The position numbers were made by a program, and so were the translations under genes. A stretch of 64,000 nucleotides of DNA, from NCBI GenBank assembly GCA_902729315.2, contig LR746273.1, forward strand, positions 687,001 through 751,000, read 5' to 3'. Numbering within the stretch: the stretch's first letter is position 1; every line of letters begins with the position of its first letter. The notes beneath the pieces are model-generated. The model was not told the origin of the DNA. It did no database searches and was given only the letters and a program-made list of their open reading frames with translations. Positions 1-11,802 of the stretch are shown piece after piece. The stretch is from Spirodela intermedia. Taxonomy: Eukaryota; Streptophyta; Magnoliopsida; Alismatales; Araceae.

Positions 1-823
1 ATTAGGAAGATTATTATTGAGTCAAAAGAATGATCTAGTAGCATGAAATGTTGGAATACTCCTTGGATACATGATAGATAACATGGATTTGATTTTACAG
101 ATTTTCACTTCATGATCTTGATGGATAGTATTTACTTCATGTGAAAATTTGATTGATCATTTGAGTTTAATGGAGATTTTTGTACCCTGATCTATAGGAC
201 TTATGAGGAGAAATCACTTATTTCGAAAAAAAAGAAGAAGAGAAAGTAATGTGAAAAATCTAGAAACGAAGAGTACACATGGAGGGTGTGAGACATCATT
301 CTCATTGTTGAAAATTGTGCATAGAAAAACACTTGCTGAAAAATAAGTGAATAAAGTGAAAGCCCTAAAAATGAAGAGTACACATGGAGGGTGTGAGACA
401 TCATTCTTATTGTCGAAATTTGTCTACAAGAAAAGCTACTTATTCACTATTTATAAAAAAAAAAGGAAGAAATATAGTGCAAACTTCATAAATCAAGTCA
501 TAGAAAAAAGGAAATGTAAGATCAATATTATTCTTGGATGAGTATTGATAATTGGAACATCTTGTAAATACATCTATGAGTGAAGAAGTGATAAAGATGT
601 GAATAGAAGAAGTGAAGTCTAGATTGTTATTCCAAGGAGTGTTTAAACATTTAAGTGCTTGACATCATTCTTAAATACTTGATATAAGAATCCAAAGTGT
701 TTAAAGGTGCATCATTTCTAATTTTTTTTTTTTTTGTATTGAAATATGATGTTTGAGATTTATAAAATTTTATTTTCGTAATTCCATTACTAAGGGACTA
801 GGAATGATTTAAGTTGGGGGGTG
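1..823 (+). mobile_element. 3' tail of Athila-type element A (left part outside window)
   Basis: This stretch matches the 3' untranslated tail of element E (about 22480-23307) nearly base for base in places. It holds two copies, about 105 bp apart, of a GAGTACACATGGAGGGTGTG segment that also occur as a pair in copies B, C, D and E. It ends in a G-rich polypurine tract (811-823, AAGTTGGGGGGTG), the expected primer for plus-strand synthesis, directly before the LTR at 824. I see no credible coding sequence. The rest of element A lies left of the window. Confidence 0.85.
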
Positions 824-2787
824 TGATAAGTCTTTATTATCATGAGTTAATAATTAATAAATAATATAGTTTTAGCCTTAACTCATAATAAATACACTTA
901 TATTTGTGTTAAAGTATGATTTGTGGTTTTCAGTTGATTAACATGAATTTTTGGGTAATATGTGATTTTATATGATTTTTACAGTTTTCAGATAAATGAA
1001 GAACAAGAAATAAAAAATATTGCAAAATGGGAAGACCCGCCGGCCAGCCGGGCCCGCAAGCAGGTCAGAAGCGCAGTCGGGGAGTAGTTGTGAGCAGGGG
1101 CTCGAGTGGCTTAGCTTGGACTGATAGGGGCACGTGTACGCCACTCCCCTTCCACGTCACTGGTGGCCAGCCGGCCGTGGGGCAAGGAGTGGTCGTACAC
1201 GCAAGAGAAGGGACTTTGAAAGCTAATATTACTATATATTCACCCGAAAAATCGGCGTACAACCGATGTGAGACTAAACCCGCGTCACACCTTCCTCATA
1301 GGCGGGCGATCGACACAGGTTCGAATCCTCCTAGAGTAAAAATTCATATATTTTTATCTGATTATCGCGACTTTCCTGTAGATCATTAGTGAAGGATTAA
1401 GCAACGAGAATCACTAGATCATCAGCAAAAATCTCGTCAACACGATTCACGGAGCATTGCTACTAAAATTGCTAAACAATTCACATTAAAAGGATCTCGA
1501 ATCCATCGAGTAAATCATCTCCGATTGATCGACGAACAAGCCGTTATCGGGAAGAAGACGATCCACCAGGAGACGAGTTGCCACCTCTTGAGAGCATACC
1601 GAATACGATGAAGAGCCTCCTCTTGCTGCGCAAACCTGAGGATGAAGCTCTTTGACACACGCCCCACTTCCATCCAGCTCCTCTCCGTCAGGTGACAGAT
1701 GCCGAAGAGCCGCAAAGTCACCGTTTTTTCGCTCCGCCGGGTGACAGCCGTCAGAGACGATTCGACAACCCACTTCATTGATCTCTAGACTTCGCGAGAA
1801 GACCTAGAGACTGCCCACGTCGTCTTTGTCCAAGGAGAGCCTTCGAGGCCGTGGACACTGCACGACGATCCTCCCGAACGCTCAAGATTCCAGTGCATCA
1901 CTGACGCATCGCCGTCGTGATGCCGGAACTCTGTTTTCCTGCTTTCAATTTCTTTATGCTTCATTTAGTGATAATTTTTGTGTTTTTAAGTTACCAAAAT
2001 ATACTTTGTTCAATTACGATTCTTCTGACTTTTATAGATCTTAGTTTGATTAATTAAATCGTGTGTAATCACTTACGCAAGAATTGCCAGGCAAAACTTT
2101 GTTTCCGCCCAATTCGCGTCTACTGGGTGCTGACATCATCCTGACATCCGCACCCTTATTTCCTTTTTTTGTGAATTTTAAATATATTTCCTTTTTATTT
2201 CCTAGTATGAAATTCATAGAAAATCGTATTCATTGAGAAAAATTCTAAATAATTACTAGATATTATATTACATCCTTGTGATCGACTGGAAAATTACCAT
2301 TATTTTTGGAAGTTTTATTGAATTATAATTGATATATTTATTTAGAAATACTTCTAAATATCCAAAAATTCGTATTTTCTAGTTTTATAAATTTTATATT
2401 TGCGTGATTTAATATACAACGATTGAGTCATGTCACTAGGCGGAACTCTATTTCCGCCCGATTCGTGTTCACCGGGCATTGACGTCATCCTAACATCCGC
2501 ACCCTTATTTCCCTTTTTCATGAATTTTAAATATATTTCCTTTTCATTTCCTAGTATAAAATTCATAGAAAATCATATTCATTGAGGAAAATTCTGAATA
2601 ATTAACAGATATTATATTACATCCTTTTGATCAACTTGAAAATTTTCTGCTATTTTTTTGGAAGTTTTATTGAATTATAATTGATATATATTTTTAGAAA
2701 TATTTCTAAATATCTGAAAAATCATACTTTCTAGTTTTATAAATTTTAAATTTGCGTGATTTATTATACAATGACTAATTCACGTCA
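824..2787 (+). repeat. Athila-type LTR shared by elements A and B, with duplicated terminal segment
   Basis: The LTR runs from TGATAAGTC to CACGTCA, the same ends as the other LTRs here. It is preceded by a polypurine tract and followed by a degenerate primer-binding site, so it serves as 3' LTR of A and 5' LTR of B. At 1964 bp it is about 330 bp longer than the ~1.63-kb norm, because its last ~350 bp occur twice in tandem (about 2088-2435 and 2436-2787), both ending in the LTR terminus. The middle (about 1030-1370 and 1500-1950) is GC-rich between AT-rich ends. Small reading frames in the GC-rich part recur in every LTR copy and are not convincing genes. Confidence 0.88.
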
Positions 2788-3000
2788 AATTTTAGTGCCG
2801 TTGCCATGGATGTATTGCATAATATTTAGTATTTTTCTGTTTTTCTCTTAGAGTACACAAAAAATTTAACTCTTATTTTATTTTCTTTTTGTCGATTTTT
2901 TTAAAGAAAAGGGGAATGAAGAGAAGCAAGGCAAGAACTGGAGCATACTAAAGGAGGGTAACAATTACTAAACTTTTCCCTCGAATTTATTGATTTTTTA

Positions 3001-3994
3001 TGCATGGTAGAAGATTCTTGCACCCAAGGCTAGAAAATCCTTTCATTATTTTATTCAAAACTAAAAATTGTATGCTCCAGTTCAAAGACTAGGAGAAAAT
3101 TTGCATGATACATAGGAAAAATTCAAAGATTTACTTAGAATGTGTCCTCATTATGCTATACCCAAGTGGCAGCTCAATAAAATTTTTTATGATGGATTAT
3201 TAGAACAATATAGAAATATGATTGATTCTATATGTGGAGGTGCTTTTATGGAGAAAATCCCTGATGAGATTTACAATCTTTATGAGAATTTAAGTGAAAA
3301 TTCTAGAGATCAAGCCTCTTTTAAATTATATGATAGGGATAAGAAGAGAGAAAATTATGAATTTCATTAGGATGATAATTCTAAATTTAGAAATAAGGTT
3401 AATCAAATTAATCAAAAATTAAAAAAATTTGATTTACTTATTGACAATATTAGAAAGCCTCTTAACCCTCAATTTAATTCAAATAGTACACATCCTATGT
3501 ATAGTGAAAATGATCATTTCGAATTTCAATATCATCTTAGACAAGAACAAATGCAAGTACCCCATGATTTTAGTGAAAATAGGGAATATTTTTTTAATTC
3601 TTATAATCCTAATTAGAGGAATAATTTTTCGTGGAGAAACCTAGATAATATTCAAAATCCAGAAGCACTTAGATCCAATTCAAATTTTGAATTTTGTCCA
3701 AAATAAGAAAACAGATTTTAGAAAAATCAGCCCTCTCAAACCCAATTTGATACTATAGAAATGATGCAGCAAATGAGCCAAATGATACAACAAACTATGA
3801 GCTAAATGATGCAACAAACTATGAATCAAATGATGTTGTACCAAAAACAAATTATAGAGGCTTTTAAAAATAAGAGAGAAGAGGGACAGTCACCTAGTTA
3901 GCCTGTAGAAAATTTAAGAAACTGTCCAACAGTAGGATTCCAACAAGGAGAGTTTAGCTGGATAAAATTAGAAAAAAAATCATGAAATAAAAAT
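3001..3994 (+). pseudogene. Broken gag of element B
   Basis: This aligns with the gag of element E (16420-17870). The N-terminal half, including the first part of the retrotransposon gag domain, is deleted at about 3068-3083. The reading frame resumes in the second half of the domain (3140-3370, with the [20 protein letters not shown] stretch). Several in-frame stops follow, for example TAG at 3367-3369. The Gln/Met-rich tail typical of this gag is still recognisable at about 3760-3850. It is non-functional as read. Confidence 0.8.
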
Positions 3995-4896
3995 ATTAGG
4001 ACAGTGAATATATTGAGTGAGAATATTTTACATGATCCTTATTTCTAATTATTAGAAGAAATCGATGAGCCATTAAAAGTAAATGAGAATATTACAACCG
4101 AAAATATAGTAGCAGAAAATTTGAATAAAATTATTTATTACTCACAATTGATGAATGAATATAGTGAGGATGATGAGGAGAAAGAGCCCTTAGATGAAGA
4201 AACAACAGTTGATCATGAAAGAATCATCTAAATTTTAGTAGAAGGGAGTAAGGACAGAAATGAAAAAATATATATTTCACGTGAAAAAAAATCAGTTGAT
4301 TTGGGAGATATAAGAGACGAAATTAATGAATCTAATCATAATTTTGCAGCCATAGATGTTGATAATGAGGATGATGATGTATATCATATACCAAAATTAA
4401 AAGATAGCTCTTGGGAAGATGAAGAATTTGATGAGTTGAGAAATGAAAAGCTAGAAAAAGAGTTGATTCAACTAATGGGGAAAAACCAAAATAATAGATA
4501 TGAATATAGAGATAATTTTGGAGGAGAAAATTTAAATTTTACTAAATTCATTAGATCTGAGATTAAAGAAGAAAATCCTTCCATCCTTCAAAACCCACAG
4601 CCATTAGAATTATTTCTAAGCTTGAAATATTTCACTCCTTGCAAATTGAACAAATATATATGGAAGATAAAATGGACCAGGAGAAGATTATGTAGATAAA
4701 AGAAGACATTAAGAAATGGGTGAGTGGAAGAATTAGAGATATCAATTTAGATGAAAAAATTCTAGATTGGGCAAGAGCTAATTTGAAAATTATATGGCCT
4801 GATCACATTTTATTGTCTATTAATAGAAAGTATTTATTAATGAATGAGAGCCTTGCAAAACAAGATAGAAATAAGGAAAGATTTTTTTCAAAATGA
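3995..4896 (+). pseudogene. Acidic reading frame replacing pol, copy in element B
   Basis: Directly after the gag-like sequence, in the position of pol, lies a ~300-codon region also present in C (10901-11802) and D (30342-31231, minus). Its readable core (4301-4699) is very acidic, with clusters such as DVDNEDDDVYHIPKLKDSSW and DELRNEKLEKEL, then a basic C-terminal part ending at the TGA at 4894-4896. A stop codon (TAG, about 4693-4695) splits core and tail. I find no similarity to gag, protease, RT, RNase H, integrase or an envelope-like protein, and do not recognise the family. Three copies of almost equal length suggest it was once translated, probably fused to Gag. Confidence 0.65.
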
Positions 4897-5041
4897 AAAT
4901 AGTATTTTTTGGAAAATTTTATTAATTTCTATTTTATTTTGGCTGAAAGTATGTCAAGGTATATATATGAAGTATATGAATTTATGCTAAATCTGAAAAA
5001 GAATATCATGAAACTTACCTTGGGATACAAATTAAGTGTTG

Positions 5042-5059
5042 CATGGGAGGAAACCCATG
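5042..5059 (+). other. Conserved 3'-tail hairpin, element B
   Basis: CATGGG-AGGAAA-CCCATG forms a 6-bp perfect stem with a 6-base loop. The same hairpin occurs at the matching place in C (12011-12028), E (21755-21772) and D (30116-30133, minus strand); here the loop differs by one base. Its role is unknown to me. Confidence 0.7.
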
Positions 5060-6577
5060 GTTTTTATTTCATTCTGTTTGATTTTTTTAAGCTCTATTTT
5101 TCTTAGAATTTTGCAGTACTTGTTTTTGTATTTATTTTTTCGAAAAAGTGCAAGAGGAGGAGTGTAAGATGAAGTGGAAAATTAAAAAAGAGGTTGAGGT
5201 GATGTCTTTCTGAGCTTTATTATTTATGACAATATTTTTAATGCTTAACTTTGCACATATACATGCCTCACTTGAAAATTATATTTTCCGCATATTCTGT
5301 TTCGATTTTTCTGTGTCATTGAGGACAATGTCATTTTTAAGTTGGGGGGTAAAGTATTCATTATTAATTTATGCTGTAGGACGATTAAGAACGTGTTTGC
5401 ATTATAACAGCAACTGAAAAAATAAAAATAAAATAAAATTCGAAAAAATTGCAACATCTAATTTATGGTTTTCTATTAGGAACAACAGAGTGTCAAAAAT
5501 AATAATAAAAAACAGCCCAAATTTTGAAATTCTAGAGACCCTTTTCTCACATTTCAATCCCCTAGACATATATTACTGAAATTTGAAATTACAACTATAA
5601 AGAGGATAGTTTTAATTTATTTTTGATAAATTTATTATTGTTAAAAATATAACTGAAAATAGAAAACAAAATTGTCAGAACTATCTAATTTATAAATTTC
5701 TTACATCATATTGCATGCATGAAAAATTAAATCAATTAGATTGATTGATACCAAAAAATACTAAGAAGATTATTATTGAGTCAAAAGAATGATCTAGTAG
5801 TATGAAATCTTGGAATACTCCTTGGATACATGATAGATAACATGAATTTGATTGTACAGATTTTCACTTCATGATCTTGATAGATTTACTTGATGTGAAA
5901 ATTTGATTGATTATTTGAGTTTAATAGAGATTTTTACACCTTGATCTATAGGACTTGTTAGGAAAAATTACTTATTTCGAAAAAAAAAGAGAGAACAGTG
6001 TGAAAAATCTAGAAATGAAGAGTACACATAAAGGGTGTGAGACATCATTCTCATTGTCGAAAATCATGCATAGAAAAACACTTGTTGCAAAATAAGTGGA
6101 TAAAGTGAAAGCCCTGAAAATGAAGAGTACATATGGAGGGTGTGAGACATCCTTCTTCTTGTCAAAAATTTTCTATAAGAAATGCTACTTATCCACTATA
6201 TATAAAAAAAAAAAAAAGAAGAAAGAAATATAGTGTAAACTTCAAAAATTAAGCCATAAAAAAAGAGAAATATAGGATCAATATTATTCTTAGATCAGTA
6301 TTAATAATTAGAACATCTTGTAAATACATCTATGAGTGAAGAAGTGATAAAGATGTGAATAAAAGAAGTGAAGTCTAGATTGTTATTCCAAGGAGTGTTT
6401 AAATATTTAAGTGCTTGACATCATTCTTAAATACTTGATATAAGAATCCAAAGTGTCTAAAGGTGCATCATTTCTAATTGTATTTTTTTGTATTAAAATA
6501 TGATGTTTGAAATTTGTAAATTTTTATTTTCATAATTTCGTTGCAAAGGGACTAGGAATGATTTAATTTGGGGGGTG

Positions 6578-7646
6578 TGATAAGTCTTCATTATCATGAC
6601 TTAATAATTAGTAAATAATATAGTTTCAATCTTAATTCATGATAAATAGACTTATATTTGTGTTAAAGTGTGGAAAGTAGTTTTCAATTGATTAATATAT
6701 TTTTTTGGATAATTATATAATTTGACACAAATTTATATAATTTTTACAATCTTACTTTTGAGATAAATGAAGAAAAAGAAATAAAAAATAAAAATAAGAC
6801 AAAATGAGGGGGACCTGCCGGCCAACTGAGCCCGCAAGTAGGTCGGAAGCTCAATTAGGGAGTAGCCACGAGCAAGGGCTTGAGTGACTAGGACCGATAG
6901 GGGCACGTGTGTACCACTCCTCTCCACGTCACTAGTGGCCAGCCGGTTGTGGGGCAAGGAGTGATCGTACACATAAGAGAAGGGACTTACTTAGAAATGT
7001 AACATTAGTATATATTCGCCTGAAAAATCAGCGCACAACTGATGTGGGACTAAACTTGCGTCACACCTTCCTCATAAAGGGTGGGCAACTAGCATGGGTT
7101 TGAATCCTCCTAGAGTCAAAACTCATATTTTTTATCTAATTATCACGACTTTCTTGCAAATCGTCAGTGAAGGATTAAGCAATTAGAATCACTAGATCAT
7201 CAGCGAAAATTACGTTAACATGATTCGGGAGTATTGTTACTAAAATTGTTAAATAATTTGTAATAAAAGGATCGCGAATCCATCGAGTAAAGCATCTCCG
7301 ATTGATCAACGAACAAGCCGTCGTCAGAAAGAGGATGATCCACTAGGAGATGAGTCATCATCTCTTGAGAATGTACCAAATACGATGAAGAGCTTCCTCT
7401 TACTACACGAACTTGAGGATGAAGCTCCCTAACATGCGCCCCACCTCCATCTAGCTCTTCTTTATTGGGTGACAGCCATCGGACAACTGCAAAGTCGTTG
7501 TTTGTTTACACTGCCCGGTGACAACCATCGGAGATGATTTGATGACCCACTTCATTGATCTCTAAACTTTGCAAGGAGATCTAGAGACTGCCTACGTCGT
7601 CTTTGTCTAAGAAGAGCATTCGAGGCCATAGACACTACACAATGAT
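6578..7646 (+). repeat. 5' two-thirds of the 3' LTR of element B, cut by element C
   Basis: It starts TGATAAGTCTTC right after a polypurine tract and follows the family LTR for 1069 bp. It then stops where the 5' LTR of element C begins. The missing 3' third is not found on the far side of C, where a chromovirus remnant lies instead. This implies a later rearrangement. Confidence 0.85.
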
Positions 7647-9286
7647 TGATAAGTCTTCATTATCATGAGTTAATAATTAATAAATAATATAGTTTTAGCC
7701 TTAACTCATGATAAATAGACTTATATTTGTGTTAAAGAATGATTTTTGGTTTTCAATTGATTAACGTGAATTTTTGAGTAATTATGTTTATATGATTTTA
7801 TATGATTTTTACAGTCTTACTTTTGAGATAAATGAAGAACAAATAAAAATAAAAATATTGCAAAAATGGGGGGACCTGCCAGCCAGCCGGGCCCGCAAGC
7901 AGGTCGGAAGCGCACTCGGGGAGTAAGCCGCGAGCAAGGGCTCGAGTGGCTTGGCTTGGGGACCGATAGGGTAGGTGTACGCCACTCCTCTTCCACGTCA
8001 CCGGTGGCCAGCTGGCTGTGGGGCAAGGAGTGGTCGTACACGCGAGAGAATGGACTTTGCTGAAAGCTAACATTACTAAATATTTGCCCGAAAAATCGGC
8101 GTACAACCGATGTGGGACTAAATCCCCGTCACACCTTCCTCAGAAGAGGCGGGCGATCAGCGCGGGTTCGAATCCTCCCAGAGTCAAAATTCATATATTT
8201 TTATCTGATTATCGCGACTTTCCTATAGATCGCCAGTGAAGGATTAAGCAACGAGAATCCCTGGATCATCGGCAAAAATCTCGTCAACGCGATTCGCGGA
8301 GCATTGCTACTAAAATTGCTGAACGATTCGTGATAAAAGGATCGCAAATCCATCAAGTAAATCATCTTCGATTGATCGACGAACAAGCCGTCATCGGGAA
8401 GAGGACGATCCGTTGGGAGACCAGTCGCCACCTCCTGAGAGCGTACCAGATGCAATGAAGAGCCTCCTCTTGCTGTGCGGACCTGAGGATGAAGCTCCCT
8501 GACATGCGCCCCACCTCCATCCAGCTCCTCTCCGTCGGGTGACAGCCGCCGGAGAGCCGTAAAGTCGCCGTTTTTCCGCTCCGCCGGGTGACAGCCGCCG
8601 GAGACGATTCGACGACCCACTTCATTGATTTCTAGACTTCGCGAGAAGATCTAGAGATTGCCCACGTCGTCTTTGTCCAAGGAAAGCCTTCGACGCCGTG
8701 GACACTGCATGATGATCCTCCCGAACGCTCAGGATTCCGGTGCATCGCCGACGCATCGCCGTCGCGATGCCGAAACTGTGTTTTCCTACTTTCAATTTAT
8801 TTTACGCTTCACTTAGTGATACTTTGTATGATTTTAATTTACGAAACTATACTTCGTTCAATTACGATTCTTCCGGCTTTTACATATCTTAATTTGATTA
8901 ATTAAGTCATATGTAATCGCTTACGTAAAAATCACCGGGCAGAATGCTGTTTCTGCCTAATTCGTGTTCATCGGGCACTGACTTCATCCTGACGTCCGCA
9001 CCCTTATTTCCTTTTTTTCGTGAATTTTAAATAGATTTCCTTTTTATTTCCTAGTATAAAATTCGTAAGAAAATTGTATTCATTGAGAAAAATTCTGAAT
9101 AATTACCAGATATTATATTACATCCTTGTGATCGACCTAGAAAATTACCGCTATTTTTGGAATTTTTATTGAATTATAATTGATATATTTATTTTGAAAT
9201 ACTTCTAAATATCTGAAAATTCATATTTTCTAGTTTTATAAATTTTATATTTACATGATTTAATATACAACAACTGAGTCACGTCA
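7647..9286 (+). repeat. 5' LTR of element C
   Basis: This is a 1640-bp LTR, TGATAAGTC...CACGTCA, immediately followed by AATTTTGGCGCCGTTGC, which carries the primer-binding site. It has AT-rich ends and a GC-rich middle, and contains a GGTTCGAATCC element at 8165-8175 that is conserved in the other LTRs. It lacks both the terminal duplication of the LTR at 824 and the 144-bp duplication in the LTRs of E, so it probably shows the basal structure. Confidence 0.9.
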
Positions 9287-9291
9287 AATTT

Positions 9292-9310
9292 TGGCGCCGT
9301 TGCTGGGGAT
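9292..9310 (+). other. Primer-binding site of element C (tRNA-Asp type)
   Basis: TGGCGCCGTTGCTGGGGAT begins five bases after the LTR end. It differs by one base from the TGGCGCCGTTGCCGGGGA form in E, which is the tRNA-Asp-type primer site usual for Athila/Tat elements. Confidence 0.85.
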
Positions 9311-9590
9311 GTATTGCATAATATTTAGTATTTTTCTATTTTTCTCTTAGAGTACACAAAAAAAAAACTTTACTCTTGTTTTAATTTCTTTTTGCCGATT
9401 TTTATTAGAAAAAGGGAATGAAAAGAAGCACGGCAAGGACTGGAGCATCCTGAAGGAGGGTAACAGTCACTAACTTTTTCCCTCGAATTTATTGATTTTT
9501 ATGTATGGTAGAAGATCCTTGCATCTAAAGCTAGAAAATCCTTTCGTTATTTTATTCAAAAATAAAAATCCGAAAGAAAAATTAATTTTG

Positions 9591-10900
9591 ATGGATCCTA
9601 AAGGAAGTACAGGTCAAACTGAGAACAATCCTATGGCCATGAAAAATCATTATATCCCTGATTCATTTCAAAGAGCATCTAATATTAGAGTCCCATTAGC
9701 ACCCACGGTTAAATTCGAAATAAATCTAGGAATTTTTCAAATGCTCCCTAATTTTCATGGATTGCCTTTAGAGGAACCTCATCAGTACTTAGAAAAAATT
9801 CATATGGTCTGTGATTTAGTTAATCTCCCTCAAGTTACACCGAAAATTATTAAGATGAAATTATTCCTTCATACACTTAGGGACAAAGCTACTAATTGGC
9901 TATCCACATTAGATAGAGAATTAACTAATTGGAAAGATATAGAATAGGCTTTTCTTCGAAAATTTTATCCCTTAGGAAAAACTCAAAATATGAGAAAACA
10001 TATATGGAGTTTTTCTCAAAGATTAGGAGAAACTTTGCATGAGACATGGGAAAAATTCAAAGATTTACTTAGAAAGTGTCCTCATCATACTATACCCAAG
10101 TGGCAGCTCAATAGAATTTTTTATGATGGATTATTAGAACAACATATAAATATGGTTGATTCTATATGTGGAGGAGCTTTTATGGAGAAAACTCTTGATG
10201 AGATTTATAGTCTTTATGAGAATTTAAGTGAAAATTCTAAAGATCAAGCCTCTTTTGAATTATATGACAAGGAAATGAAGAGAGAAATTTATGAATTGTA
10301 TCATGATGATAATTCTAAACTTAAAAATGAGGTTAATCAGATTAATCAAAGATTAGAAAAACTTGATTTACTTATTGACAATATTAGAAAACCTCTTAAC
10401 CCTCAATTTATTTCAAATATTACATGTCCTACGTATGGTGAAAATGATCATTTCGAATTTCAATATCATCCTAGGAACAAGTGCAAGTACCTCACGATTT
10501 TAGTAAAAATTGGGAATATTTTTCTAATTCTTATAATCCTAATTGGGGGAATAATTTTTCGTGGAGAAACCCAAATAATATTCAAAATCCAGAAGCACTT
10601 AGATCCAACTCAAACTCTAAATTTCGTCTAAAATAAGAAAACAGATTTCAAAAAAATCAGCCCTCTCAAACCCAACATGATACTATAGAAATGATGCAGC
10701 AAATGAGCCAAATGATGCAACAAACTATGAATCAAATGATTCTTCATCAGAAACAAATTATAGAGGCTCTTGAGAATAAGAGAGAAGAGGGACAGCTACC
10801 TAGTCAGCCCATAAAAAATCCAGGGAACCGCCCAACAATAGGATTTCAGCAAGAAGAGTCTAGTTAGATAAATTTAGAAAAAAACCCACGAAATGAAAAT
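9591..10900 (+). pseudogene. Broken gag of element C
   Basis: The frame follows the gag of E from [13 protein letters not shown] through the retrotransposon gag domain. A CAG codon has become TAG at 9945-9947. The frame then reads on (9990-10631) to about 10480, where a small deletion shifts it and the Gln-rich tail is read out of frame. The knuckle-like stretch here is C-P-T-Y-G-E-N-D-H: it keeps the histidine that E has lost but lacks the second cysteine. It is non-functional as it stands. Confidence 0.85.
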
Positions 10901-11802
10901 GTTAGGACAGTGAATACATTGAGTGAGAATATTTTACCTGATCCTTATTTCCAATTATTAGAAGAAATTGATGATCCATTAGAAGTAAATGAGAATATTA
11001 AGGCCAAAAATATAGTAGCAGAAAATTTGAATAAAATCATTTATTGCTCACAATTGATGAATAATATAGTGAGGATGATGAGGAGAAAGAACCCTTACAT
11101 GAAGAAACAGCGACTGATCATAGAAAAATCATCCAAATTTTAGTAGAAGGGAGTAAGGACAGAAATGAAGAAAAATATATTTCAGGTGAGGAAAAATCAA
11201 TTGATTTGGGAGATGTAGGAGACGAAATTAATGAATCTAATTATAATTTTGCAGCCATGGATGTTGATTGTGAGGATGATGATGTATATCATATATCAAA
11301 ATTAAAAGATAGATCTTGGGAAGATGAAGAATTTGATGAGTTGAGAAACGAAAAGCTAGAAAAAGAATTGATTCAACTAATGAGAACACACGAAAATAAT
11401 AGATATGAATATAGAGATAATTTTGGAGGAGAAAATTTGAATTTTACTTAATTCATTAGATCTAAGATTAAAGAAGACAATCCTTTCATCCTTCAAAACC
11501 CACAGCCCATTAGAATTATTTCTAAGCTTGAAATATTTCACTCCTCGCAAATTGAACAAATATGTATGGAAGATAAAATAGAGCAGGGGAAGATTATGTA
11601 GATAAAAGAAGACATTAAGAAATGGGTGAGTGGAAGAATTAGAGATACCAATTTAGATGAAAAAAATTTAGATTGGGCAAGAGCTAATTTGAAAATTATA
11701 TGGCCTGATCACATTTTATGGTTTATTAATAGAAAGTATTTATTAATGAATGAGAGCCTAACAAAGCAAGATAGAAATAAGAAAAGATTCTTTTCAAAAT
11801 AG
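10901..11802 (+). pseudogene. Acidic reading frame replacing pol, copy in element C
   Basis: This 902-bp region is the counterpart of 3995-4896 and the same length. Readable parts are 10910-11143 and 11206-11451, with clusters such as DVDCEDDDVYHISKLKDRSW. It is damaged by a one-base deletion near 11070, a stop at 11449-11451 and the TAG at about 11598-11600 that copy B also has. The C-terminal part is basic and ends at TAG 11800-11802. I recognise no family. The junction with gag aligns with the E sequence up to the shared ILPDPY residues, so pol seems to have been replaced just downstream of gag. Confidence 0.68.

Larger units (their letters stand above)
2788..6577 (+). mobile_element. Internal region of non-autonomous Athila-type element B
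   Basis: A degenerate tRNA-Asp-type primer-binding site (about 2793-2810) is followed by a broken gag, an acidic reading frame in the place of pol, and a 3' untranslated tail with a hairpin (5042-5059) and polypurine tract just before 6578. No protease, reverse transcriptase, RNase H or integrase motif is visible in any frame. The structure is that of copies C and D. The region is 3790 bp, about 500 bp shorter than C because gag has an internal deletion. Confidence 0.85.

Noticed and set aside
270-420. Repeated GAGTACACATGGAGGGTGTG units as a CRISPR-like or satellite array
   Set aside because: Only two copies per element, always at the same place in the 3' tail; this is a plant retrotransposon feature, not an array.
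1158-1330. tRNA or SINE promoter (A box plus B box) in the LTR
   Set aside because: The A-box-like TGGCCAGCCGG lies ~160 bp from the B box and is one base short; spacing is wrong for a tRNA or tRNA-derived SINE.
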